The notes under the pieces were generated by a model. That model was not told the DNA's origin, made no database searches, and saw nothing but the letters and a program-made list of their open reading frames with translations. A stretch of DNA of 64,000 nucleotides. It comes from Hysterium pulicare CBS 123377. Its lineage: Eukaryota; Ascomycota; Dothideomycetes; Hysteriales; Hysteriaceae. Shown here in pieces: positions 1-10,904 of this stretch; the first letter of the stretch is position 1; each line of letters starts with the position of its first letter. The stretch covers positions 80,912-144,911 of the forward strand of contig AJFK01000435.1 in assembly GCA_000467715.1 (NCBI GenBank), read 5' to 3'. A program made the position numbers and the translations under genes.

Positions 1-2
1 TA

Positions 3-230
3 TCCAAACACGAGCGAACGCACAAGGCTCGGCCTTACCGCTGCTTGCACCCAGGTTGTCACTATAAGGCTGATTGCAGGTGGGAGAATGTCAAGAGGCA
101 TTTTAGGAAGTCGGGCCACTGTCCCGAGTTACTTGTTGATGGAAGTGAGGCGCAGAGGATGTATAAGGAACAAGCTGCGGAGGAGGCGAGGAGGGAGGAT
201 GAGCGGTTGGAGCGAGCGATAAAGGGGTAG
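3..230 (+). CDS. C2H2 zinc-finger protein, C-terminal fragment
   Basis: Only the 3' end of the gene is present; the frame is open from the left edge of the window to the stop at 228-230, giving 75 residues. The fragment starts with a KHERTHKARPYRC linker, the typical inter-finger sequence of C2H2 zinc fingers. A last finger follows with Cys pair C-LHPG-C and a histidine end KRHFRKSGH. After it comes a charged, probably helical tail rich in Glu, Arg and Ala. C2H2 tandem fingers usually mean a DNA-binding transcription factor in the nucleus. The specific regulator cannot be named from one finger. Confidence 0.7.
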   Translation, partial: SKHERTHKARPYRCLHPGCHYKADCRWENVKRHFRKSGHCPELLVDGSEAQRMYKEQAAEEARREDERLERAIKG

Positions 231-842
231 TGAGGTGAAAGGGTTGGGTTAGCTGTTTCGTATGTGGCGTGAACGATAAGAGGGAAGGCGATTTTGGCCG
301 GGATAGGTACGGTTGATACCAGCGTTGCAAACTTTGCGGGAGGTAGGTGGTGTCTGCATGGGTGAAAATCATTTTGATGTTTGCATGATTACGCATTGCA
401 TAGTTGATACGTTACTAATTTATTGAACTGAGTTAATTGAATGAAAAGCAGATGGGAAGAGGGCTAAAACTACGTTCACGTTCCCAGTTCCAAAAAGTCG
501 AAGCATGAGGCGAACAACGAACCAGAGTCCATTTGTTACACAAGCAGCTACCAGATAGTCATGAGCTTTTTTAATTGATTCTTATTGATCTCGTATTAGG
601 AGACGCCAAACCTCTAGCTCCCCTCATTTCGTGCCAAATAAATGGCTGAATCCACAGAGACATACAGAATCCATCCCCCTTCTCCGATTTACTGTCATGT
701 AGATCCGACGGCTTTTAGGTAGGTGTATAAGGTTACATTGCTGAACCCATGAGAAAGCGGCTTTGGAAAAACCCCGCGCAATGCAATGCTCCGTAAGAAA
801 AAGAAAGAAGACAGACAGGGACACGACAACGCTAGCGAACGC
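231..842. other. Intergenic between zinc-finger gene and RPL35
   Basis: No supportable gene. The two flanking genes converge here, so this should hold both 3' UTRs. Open frames on the minus strand are short and lack family resemblance. Confidence 0.6.
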
Positions 843-1688
843 CTATGCCTTGACCGCGTATTTCCTCTGGGGGAAGTGTGTCTGCTTCTTCTTTTGCTTC
901 TCGGTGGCGAGCGAGGCCTCGTGCTTGGTGAGTCGTCGGCGCATAGCTCGGGTCTGCTTGGGTCGGAGGTCGAGTGGCATATATCTGTGGGTTGGTTAGA
1001 TATCAATTGGACGCTTCCCGTGCGGTGTGTGCCGCGAAATGGGGATCACGAACTTCTTGTTCTTGTAAAAGAGTCTGTAAGATGTTAGCAATGATCGGAC
1101 TTCCGTCAAAACGGATTTAGAAATTACCTTAGTTGTGCGCGCTGGTTGGCATTTATGACGGTGAGAACGCGAGCAATCTAACAGTACAATTAACATCTAT
1201 CGGCGATTTGTCCCGGTAAGAGATGTAAACGTACACCCTTCCTGACATCGTGGATCTTGGTGAGCTTTGTGGATGCGCCTCCGGCAACTTTACTAGTCCT
1301 CAAGGTGATGAGTTCCCTGTACCAAAACCATTAGCAAACTCCATTCTAAAGAATCTCTTTCCTTTTATAAATAGACGTACGATTTCAGCTCTTGCAGCTG
1401 GGTGTGCAAATCCTCTTTCGACTTGCTCCAGAGCTGGCCTGTCTTCTACGGAGATTGTAAGTATTCGAGGCGATATTTGAAGATATTGGGCGTAGATGAG
1501 ATTCGGTACGTACAACTTTGGACGACTGCAGAAACAAGGTTAGCATCCCATTCCAATTCAAGAGTCAAGAGTAGGTGGGTGTAATATAAGAGGTGAAGCG
1601 TGGAGACTGCCTGCAGTCCCAGGCTCGATTTGCCAGCGCAGAAACAAATGATCAAACTCAATGCAGCTACTGGAAAACAACGTACCAT
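843..1688 (-). CDS. RPL35: 60S ribosomal protein L35 (eL35/uL29)
   Basis: Large-subunit ribosomal protein of the uL29 family, which lies near the nascent-chain exit tunnel. Seven coding exons join in frame: 1688-1686, 1525-1514, 1445-1381, 1316-1235, 1177-1128, 1074-1054 and 984-843, giving 124 residues, the normal eL35 length. Diagnostic segments are [43 protein letters not shown] and the C-terminus [10 protein letters not shown]. Most donors are GTACGT or close to it, and all intron phases agree. The first coding exon is only the ATG codon, followed directly by GTACGT. The gene is divergent from GOS1, with 256 bp between the start codons. Earlier gene models could easily miss the tiny exons. 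Confidence 0.93.
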
Positions 1689-1944
1689 ATTGACAGTATC
1701 TTGAGGTCCTAGGTGTTGGGGTTAGTTGGCGGTATCGCGTGTCGTCTGTTCGTCAAAGTTCGTGGTGTTGAGAATTCGAAAAGTGGGCGGGCTCGCTTAC
1801 GGAGAAACTCCGCTTCCGAATCAAGGTCCGTGCGTAAATATCACGTGCTGACGACGTACCTACTTCCGTTAGGTACATCTTCATCGCTCGATTCAGAACA
1901 ACTAGCTTCTACAACACAAGCACTGGACTCTATATTAGATCGAA
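1689..1944. promoter_or_regulatory. Divergent promoter RPL35 / GOS1
   Basis: The 256 bp between the two opposed start codons must contain both promoters and both 5' UTRs. No confident TATA box or named factor site was identified by eye. Confidence 0.5.
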
Positions 1945-2739
1945 ATGTCTTCTACGGGAGGTGGATGGGCGCAGCTGCGTCAACAAGCTCGTTCGTTAGA
2001 GACACAGGCGAGTAGACGCTATTTGGCGGAGTTTCGGGCATGATGCTAATGTCGAGGGTAGACGGAGACATTATTCCATACATATTCACAATATGCGTCG
2101 ATGACACACATACCTCCGAAGCCATCAGAGGAAGAGCAGAGAACAGAAGCACAACTCCAAGATATCCTAGAGAAGGTAACCCAATCATACCCTCGCGGTG
2201 GTGCGTTTGAGCACTTGGATTAATCTTTGGCATAGAGAGAAGCCCTAATATCCCAACTCACCCGACTCCTCGATTCTGAATCTGCCCTTACCTCCTCCGC
2301 CCTGAAACAAAATAACCTTGCTCGACACCGCGAAATCCTATCTGACCACCGCCGCGAACTTTCCCGTCTCAAATCTACGATAACCGATGCTCGCAACCGC
2401 GCCAACCTCCTCTCCAACGTTCGCTCCGACATCGATGCCTACCGCTCCTCGAATCCATCTGCCGCAGAAGCAGAATACATGCTTGACGAGAGAAGGAGAA
2501 TCGACAACAGTCATACGATGGCGGATTCCGTGCTGAGCCAGGCATACGCTGTGAACGAGAACTTTGGATTCCAGAGAGAAACACTAGCAAGTGTGAACAG
2601 GAGAATCGTAGGAGCGGCGAGCCAGGTACCAGGGATCAATAGTCTGATTGGGAGGATTGGTGCAAAGAAGAGGAGAGATGGTATTATCCTTGGTAGCTTC
2701 ATTGCTTTCTGTTTTCTCATGCTGCTGTGGTTCTGGTAG
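1945..2739 (+). CDS. GOS1: Golgi SNARE Gos1 (GS28 family)
   Basis: SNARE acting in ER-Golgi and intra-Golgi vesicle fusion. Three exons, 1945-2007, 2062-2175 and 2236-2739, give 226 residues, the usual Gos1 size. The N-terminus reads WAQLRQQARSLETQTE, typical of Gos1. A helical middle follows, then a SNARE-motif helix (about residues 140-195, including ETLASVNRRIVGAASQVPGI) and a single C-terminal membrane anchor ending FLMLLWFW, so the protein is tail-anchored and faces the cytosol. The first intron starts GCGAGT instead of GT; it ends in TAG after a GCTAAT branch-like site, and only this join keeps the frame. It converges on ATP10, with 185 bp between the stops. Confidence 0.9.
2008..2061 (+). 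other. GC-AG intron in GOS1
   Basis: A 54-bp intron with donor CAG|GCGAGT and acceptor GGGTAG. The exons on both sides give SLETQ and TETLFHTY in one frame. The nearby GT at 2012 would break the frame with this acceptor. GC-AG introns are a known minor class in fungi. Confidence 0.75.
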
Positions 2740-2924
2740 ATCTGGATTGATTTCGGACTGGAGCATGGCGTTGAGTATTAGCTGGATATCCGCATAGGTT
2801 TTGGTCTCTCGTTATAGGCTATCCTTGGAAAATTGGGATGCCTGGTTTTGGTGCTGGCTACATTTTACTGTACTGTACAAATATTTTAACGGTCATAGTC
2901 TTACAAGATCATACAAGACCACTT

Positions 2925-3959
2925 CTAAGATGCGCCCGCATTCGTAGCCTGCGCTTCAAGCTCCTCCTCCACGTTACCCTTCTCTACTGACTTCTCCGCT
3001 GCTACCTTCTGGGTCTCGGCCTTAGGCTTTCTTGCATCTTCTATCAATCTTCTCAGCCCTTTGATCATGTTCTCTTTCTCCTCCCCTTCCGCATTTCCAC
3101 TCGCCGCCCACCGAATTTTACAGTCTCGATCCAATAAATATACGTAGCCCACCCTCCCATTCATCAGCCCAATCGTCTCCCGAATAAGATCGCTCACTCC
3201 TTTCCTCACAATGAAATATTTCCCCCACTCCTCCTTGTCCCTCTGGGCCCTTAGTCTGTAATGAAATAGCCTCAATATCCAAGCTTTGACAGTATTCTCC
3301 TCAATATTGACATCCACTCGCTGAACAATGTCCTTACTGTCAGCAAGTACGGATTGCAGCTCAGTATTCTGTTTTTTCCCAATGAACGTGTTCACTTGCG
3401 CCTCTCCCCATGCACTACTAAATATACTAACAACCGAAACTTTCCCTCTCAGCACCTCTGTCGTATCCTCTTCCTTCTCCGCCTCCAGTGTCGTCCCCCG
3501 CAGATTCGGAAAATAAAGCGCGGCCTCACTTTTAAATATCTTCGGGTTCGCGAAAAATGTCTTCCCCTTGTGATATTTCATATTCGTGAAATCACGGAAG
3601 TAAGATTTGCTCATCTTCTTTGCCAGTGCATTCCGTCGCTCGAGATGTTTGTCCCAGTTCGTTAAGTCTTTGCGGCGTTGGCGCAGAGTACGGGAGTCGA
3701 CGCCTGTGTTGTCGCCGCTTTGGGGAGGCGTAGGAAAACCAATTGGGCGACCGAGGGGTTTTGGAATGAACTCTTCATCTTTTTGGGAGGGTTCAGAGGT
3801 GGGAGGGTTTGGGGATGTTGAGGATGCGCGGAGGATGAGGGCGGAAGAGAAGGGTCGGGTAGGCGTGCGGAGAGCATGCCTTTGGCATTGGAAGCATAGC
3901 TCGGAGCTAGAGAGAAGTAAAGAGCGGAATTGGAGGAGCAGTGACGGCTTCAACATCAT
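2925..3959 (-). CDS. ATP10: Mitochondrial ATP synthase assembly factor Atp10
   Basis: Chaperone needed to assemble the Fo sector of mitochondrial ATP synthase, where it acts on subunit 6. Single exon, 344 residues from ATG 3959; the frame is open further upstream but without a better ATG. The N-terminus is Arg/Ser/Leu rich without acids, fitting a mitochondrial presequence. The family core is clear: KSYFRDFTNMKYHKGKTF, FKSEAALYFPNLRGTTL, VSVVSIFSSAWGEAQVNTF and the C-terminal GYVYLLDRDCKIRWAASG, resembling a thioredoxin-like fold. The C-terminal tail is charged and low complexity. It converges with GOS1 and lies 262 bp from the stop of the next minus-strand gene. Confidence 0.9.
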   Translation of the reverse strand: MMLKPSLLLQFRSLLLSSSELCFQCQRHALRTPTRPFSSALILRASSTSPNPPTSEPSQKDEEFIPKPLGRPIGFPTPPQSGDNTGVDSRTLRQRRKDLTNWDKHLERRNALAKKMSKSYFRDFTNMKYHKGKTFFANPKIFKSEAALYFPNLRGTTLEAEKEEDTTEVLRGKVSVVSIFSSAWGEAQVNTFIGKKQNTELQSVLADSKDIVQRVDVNIEENTVKAWILRLFHYRLRAQRDKEEWGKYFIVRKGVSDLIRETIGLMNGRVGYVYLLDRDCKIRWAASGNAEGEEKENMIKGLRRLIEDARKPKAETQKVAAEKSVEKGNVEEELEAQATNAGAS

Positions 3960-4221
3960 GGCGGCGTTGTGATGGGGGCTCCTAGAGATGGAGGAGTAGA
4001 GATATAAATTATGTCTTAGCGTCGGTGATCGGAGTGACAAGGGTTGTCGCCCCGTATCCTCAGCCCTACGGAGCTAGTCCTTGAATCACAGCCATACGCT
4101 CTTTAATCTATAAGAAGATGCCTCGACATCTATGATTATGCATATATGTGGATGGATATGAAGCATTGTTTAAACCAGCAGTAAACATTTGTTATTCGTC
4201 CAAGCGTATACTTCTCTTATA

Positions 4222-5818
4222 TCAAAACCACGGCACTCGAACCTCTTCCCAATTGTAACGAGAACCATTCAGGTTCGCCTCCTCCAGATTGTTTGTCATG
4301 ACAAACATTCTTCTCTGACCACAGAAACCTCCAGCATCAGCAATCCGCTCAACATCCTGAAATTTTCCCTTCCCTTGTCGCGCGCTGGGGATCCAAACTC
4401 GTTCTTTCACCATCTCGCCGGCCGTATGAGTACGGCGAGGATTGTGCCTCGACCATGCAAATTTGCTGAAAACATATTGCGGAAACTGAAAAATGGCCTC
4501 ATAGCGCCTCCAGAAGGGAAGCCACTTCCATGCGATTGAGGAATGAGCGACCCTAATATATGGATTTACGAAAACTCCTTTCCCTCGCTCGTGCAATGCT
4601 GCCATTCTCGTCTCCATGTCCGCGAATAAGAGACAGTGTCCCGAAGCCTCCCAATATGGCTCTGGGGTTGATCTGAATTGTAAGGCAGAATTTGTGGCAT
4701 TTTCCATTTCCGTATTTGGTCGAAATATGCTTGCATCGATCGCGGTCATCCCACCCCAACAGCTTCTGACCTTCACTGCGTCTGTTTGCCGTAGCACATC
4801 ATTGCGACTACGCCCCTGACCTACGGGGGCAAACCACGGGTATACTGGCAGTCCAACTTTGTAACCCTCAATATCACGCGTGGCGAATGTATCATAGAGC
4901 TTATATCCTGCGAAATTGAGTGCACAAGCTGCACTGTATTCGGTGGCACCACCAGGATCCTGGTTTGTTGAAAAGAGAAGCTGGGCCGCTTGTATTGGAT
5001 CGAAGTACACATCATCAAGGAATAGAACGCGGTCAAAGTAAGTTTCAGCCTGTTTGAAATATGGGTGCTCTTTCCTCCAGGTATCAAGCTCTGCGCCAGA
5101 ATGCAGGGGACGCATAGCGCGGTTCCGGACCTCGGCCATGTATTCGAATCTCTTCGTGCGGTGTGTGCCTGATGGGGTAGTGACTGCAGGAAATTCAGAC
5201 AACGCGATATGGTCGCCGGTCACCAATGAGGTATTTTCTAGATTTCAAAATCAATTGAGTCGATTTCTTCTGAGGTATTTGAAACTTACGCGGTAGTCGC
5301 CACGCTAGTTGAAGTAACGCGGTCCGCGTCGCATTCCCTGCGTCGTTCTCATATACACTAATGAAGACGTTGTGTTGGCCCAGAATATCTATCAACTCTA
5401 CTAGATCATCACCCCACGACGTCCGGATGAGATTTTCATTAAGGATGTTAGCGACGATGAATATTTTCTCGTTGCGTGGATTGCCGCGTGCGGTTTTCGT
5501 GGATTCTATAATTCTCTTCTCGAGCTCGGCGTAATGAGGTGGCGGCTTTACATACGACGGCCATAGAAATCCGTTCAGAATGGATGTTAATGTGAAAATG
5601 GTTGAGGCGCTGAAGAGCCATAGGAAAAGTTTAAAGCTCGTGGATCTTCGTCGCCTTAATGAACAAGATCGCCGATCGTATCTATGATCTGTTTCGTACC
5701 ATGCTCTCGTCGGTGACTCCTGATGGTTAAATTTTCTTTCTTGAAGGTCGGAATAAGAAGGTACGGATTCAGCATCGGACTCTGAACCGGAGCCAAATAA
5801 GTGTTCTTGAGCAGACAT
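4222..5818 (-). CDS. Alpha-1,3-mannosyltransferase, CMT1/CAP59 family
   Basis: Putative Golgi glycosyltransferase of the CAP59/CMT1 family (first described in Cryptococcus capsule mannan synthesis; in ascomycetes the substrate is not established). Two exons, 5818-5290 and 5237-4222, with a 52-bp intron, give 514 residues. The layout is type II membrane: a cytosolic Ser/Arg-rich tail, one membrane segment near residues 63-85 (KLFLWLFSASTIFTLTSIL), then the lumenal catalytic part. Family signatures include EKIFIVANILNENLIRTSW, HNVFISVYENDAGN, RVLFLDDVYFDP (the acidic metal-site type motif), AACALNFAGYKLYDTFATRD and VRSCWGGMTAIDASIF. The gene is divergent from the DNA polymerase gene, 929 bp away. 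Confidence 0.88.
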
Positions 5819-6747
5819 TTTGTCTGAGAGTATCAGTAGCCGGTCCTCGAGAAAAACCCAGATATTATATATATGGCAAGAGTTGAGATTGCGAAAGAAC
5901 TAATTGGTATTGATAAGGAGAAGTTGATAAGGTGTCAATATTCTATGTCTAGAAAGCAACGACAAAAAGAATTGGTGAAGTTAAAGAAGAATGTCTGAAG
6001 CACACGCAAAAGTCATTCGAATCGTGAGTTTCAAAGTACTCGGCACTCCCACCAGGTTACCAAAGATAGGCAGGGATAGTCTGGGCGCAGATTATGTACC
6101 TTCCTTGCCTCGTAGGATTTTGAGAAATGTGTGCTTTCGTTGCAGTGTCAGATGTTCTTTACTACGTTGCACGGTGAGGATTGTTGGATCTTTCGGTCTG
6201 CTCTACTGAAACGCATAGCCGTCTCGAGATTTGAAACGCGACGATGGATGATAAATCCATGACCTCATACGGTAGATCAAGGAAGGATTTGCAGAAAGCA
6301 CCTCTCGCCATGCCGGCATTGTGGGGAAGTGAGTCTGGGTCGATTGGGCACTCATGCGCTGTTGCATCGGGGTAGTGCAGCTTTCCAATTTATAGCTTGC
6401 GGACGCTTAAAGCGACGGTCGATTCGCGGTAGTATCTCAGATCCTAATTTGCCTTATCTATATGTCGGTGCGATTGAAGGGCTGAGGACGAAGGATGATG
6501 GATTGAAGTTGAACGTCAACGTTGCACTTCACACCTACCCTCAATTAGTCGTAGTGTCAAAATACGGAATGGGTTAGCCGAGATTCACTCAATCGCGACT
6601 GTTGCCTTTCTCGTGTCCAAGACACAGCCATTCATTGCAATTGCTGGCTAACTGACTTTCACTCCTTCGCAGACATATTTATAGTGTATAACTTATCCTT
6701 TCTGATGGCGCGTCTATCTTCATTTCTTGTGCGCGAACTCAACCACA
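5819..6747. other. Intergenic, divergent promoter region
   Basis: Separates two divergently read genes (mannosyltransferase and Pol X). No gene supported. An AT-rich TATA-like stretch (ATATTTATAG) lies near 6674, about 70 bp before the polymerase start codon, but its role is only inferred. Confidence 0.5.
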
Positions 6748-9104
6748 ATGTCAGACAAAGACCTCGTTGATAAACAGGCATATTTCAAAGAACTAGACAT
6801 CTTGGATGTTGAAGACGATGAAGCTGGCTTCCCTGACAAAGGCCTGCTCGAAGTAGAGCGCGCTCTAGCCCAGAGAAAGCAATTGCGACCTGCTGCAAAT
6901 CCTGCTCCGACCAGAGAGAAGAGCTTCCTTGGGCCATCGCCAAAACAACTACTCCAACAGCAACAACAATTCGAAGCTCATACAGCAAAGCAACGCGCAG
7001 CATCACGCCCCGATGCGCCCATCATCTTACGGTCTGCTTCGGCCCCGGACGTAGAGGTTAATGGTAGTTTTCCTGGAAGCTTGATTAAGGAGACACCCGC
7101 ACGTGCCATTTTGACCTCCAAACGCCAGAAACTGGCGCATAGTTCCTCTCTTCCAAACATGAAGACCAAACCCGAATTTTGGAGAGAATTCGGCGATGTT
7201 CCACGAGCTACTGGTAATTCGAAGAACAAAAAGCCAGCAAATATCAGATTGTTATCCGAGAATCAACAAGTGCTTAAAGGTAAAATCATATGTATGTCTC
7301 CCTCCACGCCGGGGAATCAGTACAGAAGCTAAACAAAAGTATAGATTTTTATCCCAATGACGATATAAGCAATGCTCGCCGGACACGAATCCACAAGGTC
7401 ATCCAATTAGGAGCAGCTTGGGTAAAGGAATGGAGGACGAATGTGGACTATGTCATGTTCGACGAGGGGTCTTACACCTATGGCCAATTTCTAAAGCAAA
7501 TCAACGCGGCTGCTCTACCGGTATGTTCTCTGTTTTCAATATCCGTCGTCTCCACCGCTGACATACATTAGGCTGGTGTGATAATGGTAAAATACCAGCC
7601 CTATGTGCCGGAATGCATCGGGTCCAAGAAATTAGTTGATCCGACACAAGGTCGTTTCCAAGTAACGGGAGCGCCTCCGCTAGTCAATTCTAACAGTATC
7701 ATCGAGTCCCAATCTTCGCCTACGTCACAGAATTCGCTACAAGTGAAAGTGTCGAAGAGGAAACGCGAAGAGCAAGATTCACAAGGGAATACCAGGATTC
7801 AAGAGAGTATCGATGAGCAACCCCAATCACATTTTGCGGTCAGTTCTGCATTCAAGAAGCCCGAAGATTTGCATAGCGATGAATATAACGATGCATTGTC
7901 CGATGCTATTCGCCAAGCCAAAGCTTTGGAGCGTCTGCCCCTCGATTTGGATGAAGATACAACCGCATCTCGGCCCAGTAGTTCTGAAGGCCCAGAAGTG
8001 GGATCCAACGACGAGGAGTCAAAGCGGGCCCATACAACTGCACCCTGGCCATCCCGCAAATTCGATCAAAGCGGCTTCCAGTGCATGCAAGCTCATGACG
8101 GCACGAGCACCTCACGAAATCCTAACGCGCGGACACTCGAAGTGCTTGAGGATATGGCCAAATACTACGACATGATGCAAGATCAATGGCGAACCAACGC
8201 CTACAGAAAAGCCATTGGGATTCTGAGAAAGGAAACGCGCAAAATCACGACAAAAGAGGAAGCACGAAGGCTGCCAAACATCGGCGAGCGCCTGGCCGAA
8301 AAGATCGAGGAGATCGTCGTAACCGACAGGCTTCGTAAATTAGATGCCACAAAAGATGACCCGATCGATAAGATCCTTCGACTTTTCACTGGCATTTACG
8401 GCGTCGGGAGAACACAGGCTAATAAGTGGATCGCTCAAGGTCACAAGTCTATTGATGACCTGCTTGAGAATGCGCACCTAACGCAAAGCCAGCAAGTTGG
8501 AATCGCACACTACAATGATTTCAACTCTCGAATCCCTCGAATCGAGGTTGAGGCTCACGGTGCCATTGTCCGCAAGGCTCTTCAGAAGATAGACCCAAAA
8601 TTTGAGGTCACGATTATGGGGTCCTATCGTCGAGGTGCTTCGACCTCCGGTGATATTGACCTGATCATTACCAAGAAGGGTATATCGATAAGCGCTATCC
8701 GTACGGTTGTGTTCGGCACACTGGTACCGCAGCTGATGGACCAGGGATTTCTCAAAGTCGGCCTTGCAACCTCACATAAGGATGATGGGACGAAGTGGCA
8801 TGGAGCTTCTGCTCTTCCCGGATCATCCGTATGGCGCCGCATCGATTTTCTGATTGTTCCAGAGGCTGAGATGGGTGCTGCGTTGATCTACTTTACTGGA
8901 AACGACATCTTCAATCGAAGCATACGCCTTCTCGCGAGCAAGAAAGGGATGCGTCTTAATCAGCATGGACTATACAAAGACGTGATTCGTGGGAAGAATC
9001 GCGAGAGGATAAACGAGGGCACATTGCTAGAAGGACGGGATGAAAAGCGGATATTCCAGATTTTGGGCGTTCCGTGGAGACCTCCACATCAACGTATTCC
9101 ATAA
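6748..9104 (+). CDS. Family X DNA polymerase (Pol lambda/Pol4-like)
   Basis: Gap-filling DNA polymerase, expected in base excision repair and non-homologous end joining in the nucleus. Three exons, 6748-7291, 7345-7520 and 7572-9104, give 750 residues. A BRCT-like segment spans about residues 175-240 (KGKIIYFYPNDDIS, AAWVKEWRTN). A long Ser-rich linker follows. Helix-hairpin-helix motifs lie at about 474 (LPNIGERLAEKI) and 514 (GIYGVGRTQANKW). The nucleotidyltransferase site is GSYRRGASTSGDIDLII near 589-605, with the two Asp of the metal site, and a third Asp lies in WRRIDFLIV. The YFTGN dNTP-pocket motif is near 680. The BRCT plus Pol X order matches Pol lambda, Pol mu and Pol4; lambda is the best guess. 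Confidence 0.92.
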
Positions 9105-9884
9105 ATGCTTGGATAGTTTGCTGGAATGGTTTCCTTGGATATTACTTCATACTCCATACTATCAATTGAGTTGGACTAGAAGTTGCCTAAAATGCAGAAA
9201 ACCCGGGCATGGCCATGGAATCGTGTGGTTCCGAATGCAGCTCTAACGCATTAGGCAACGATGCACGATCCCATATCAAGACGAAGTAAGCCGATTTCTT
9301 TTCAAGTCTGAAGGCAGAATTTGTTTGCTTCGTTAATCAAGTCTTCGGCCAATAATCGAAAATGGCATGCTCCAAACGAAATCTTTTGCACGAGATTTGC
9401 TGTGCCTCGTGGGAAACCGGCGTCCCTCACAGCACGCCTGGCACGCCGTCCCATGCAGCTATGTCCAACAGAGCATGGTGTCGACCAGTAGTATCTTCTA
9501 GCCAAATGCTAATTCTAAGATGCGATCTCTCAAACTATTTAGCTTGCAGCGAATCATGGCTTTCTAGGGAAGATCGTTTTTTCTTGGTTCCAAGTAAAGA
9601 TCACGCTAGAGAAGATTACCGAACTTGGTAAAGCGTGAATCCATTTGCCCTCTTCAGCCTCAGGAGATGTACGAGAACGCACAAAGCCTCGTTATAAAGC
9701 GTTCGGTGTTACGGTCGTAATTGCGATGCTACGGAGTTAGTTCGAGGGCGGGTGTAATAAGTATGTATACCGCGAACGCAGCATTGATCTTCGTCCTCAT
9801 CATTAAGTCTCCCTCTTCTCGTCCCATTGACTGTACCATCCTACATAGAAAGTTTTCTTCGTTTATAGTCAGAAGTTTGGTAAA
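9105..9884. other. Intergenic
   Basis: No gene or repeat supported. Short open frames have no recognisable family and no start context. It should carry the Pol X 3' UTR and the promoter of the downstream secreted-protein gene. Confidence 0.55.
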
Positions 9885-10904
9885 ATGCATCTTTTCTCCT
9901 TTATCTTGGCTTTCGTAGCCCTTTTCCTTTCCTGCTTTCCAAAATCATCCTCAACACCCATCTTCCCCTACTCACTCAGCACAAAACTAATCTACCAATT
10001 CCCAAACCAAACGTGGCTCGAGAACATCGCAGTGCTCCGCACTGGCCAACTTCTTGTAACGAAATGCTCACCAGCGGAACTCCACTTCATCGATCCCTGT
10101 AACCTTCCCACAAGCAGCGAAAACAGCCTTCTCCATAGCTTTGGCGAGGGCTCACTACTCGGTATCAGCGAATACGAACCCGACATCTTCGCCGTAATTA
10201 CAGGGAACTTCTCCATCTTCACCTTCATCAATCGCCCTGGTTCTTACTCTGTATGGAAAGTCGACATGCGAAACTACCGCCCAGGCTCCAAGGCCCCCAT
10301 CAGCAAAATCGCCGATGTCCCATCAGGCCTCCTACTCAATGGCATGGCAACGCTAAACCCTCACACCCTTCTTATTTCCGATTCGGCTGCCGGCGTGGTC
10401 AGGAAACTAGATATACGAACTGGAGAATCCAACGTGACAATCAATGACACGAGCATGGTGTCTGTGCCTGGAGCGTTAGTTCCCTTTGGGATAAACGGTC
10501 TTCGTCTTTTCGGGGACTATGTCTACTATACAAACACCTTCGCTACGACATTCTACCGTGTCAAGATCAATATCTCTACCGGATTTGCAGTTCAGGAACC
10601 CGAGCTTCTTGCTTATTTGACGGATGCCATTTCGATCGATGATTTTGCGCTGAGAAGTGGTACAGAGGCATTTGTGGTTGGCAGCAATGAGGTCGCAAGG
10701 GTGCGGGAGGAGGGTCGAAGTTGGCGGTGGGATGTTGTGGCAGGAGGGAGGAACTCTAGTGTTGTGGGTGGGGCAACGAGCGCGGCATTTGGGAGGACGC
10801 GCGAGGATAGGAATACGCTGTATGTTGTGACGAATGGTGGTTTAGCAGGGCCTATTAACGGGACGTTTGTGGAGGGCGGAAAGGTTGTTGCTGTAAGCCT
10901 TTGA
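9885..10904 (+). CDS. Secreted SMP-30/gluconolactonase-like beta-propeller protein
   Basis: Single exon, 339 residues. An N-terminal signal peptide is evident (MHLFSFILAFVALFLSCF, cleavage near SSTP). The mature part has repeated beta-propeller-like units such as LENIAVLRTGQLLVTKC, GLLLNGMATLNPHTLLISDS and VPFGINGLRLFGDYVYYTN, resembling SMP-30/strictosidine-synthase-like six-bladed propellers common among secreted proteins of filamentous fungi. Several N-x-S/T glycosylation sites (NFS, NDT, NIS, NSS, NGT) fit secretion. Substrate and activity are unknown; many fungal members have no tested enzyme function. Confidence 0.75.
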   Translation: MHLFSFILAFVALFLSCFPKSSSTPIFPYSLSTKLIYQFPNQTWLENIAVLRTGQLLVTKCSPAELHFIDPCNLPTSSENSLLHSFGEGSLLGISEYEPDIFAVITGNFSIFTFINRPGSYSVWKVDMRNYRPGSKAPISKIADVPSGLLLNGMATLNPHTLLISDSAAGVVRKLDIRTGESNVTINDTSMVSVPGALVPFGINGLRLFGDYVYYTNTFATTFYRVKINISTGFAVQEPELLAYLTDAISIDDFALRSGTEAFVVGSNEVARVREEGRSWRWDVVAGGRNSSVVGGATSAAFGRTREDRNTLYVVTNGGLAGPINGTFVEGGKVVAVSL

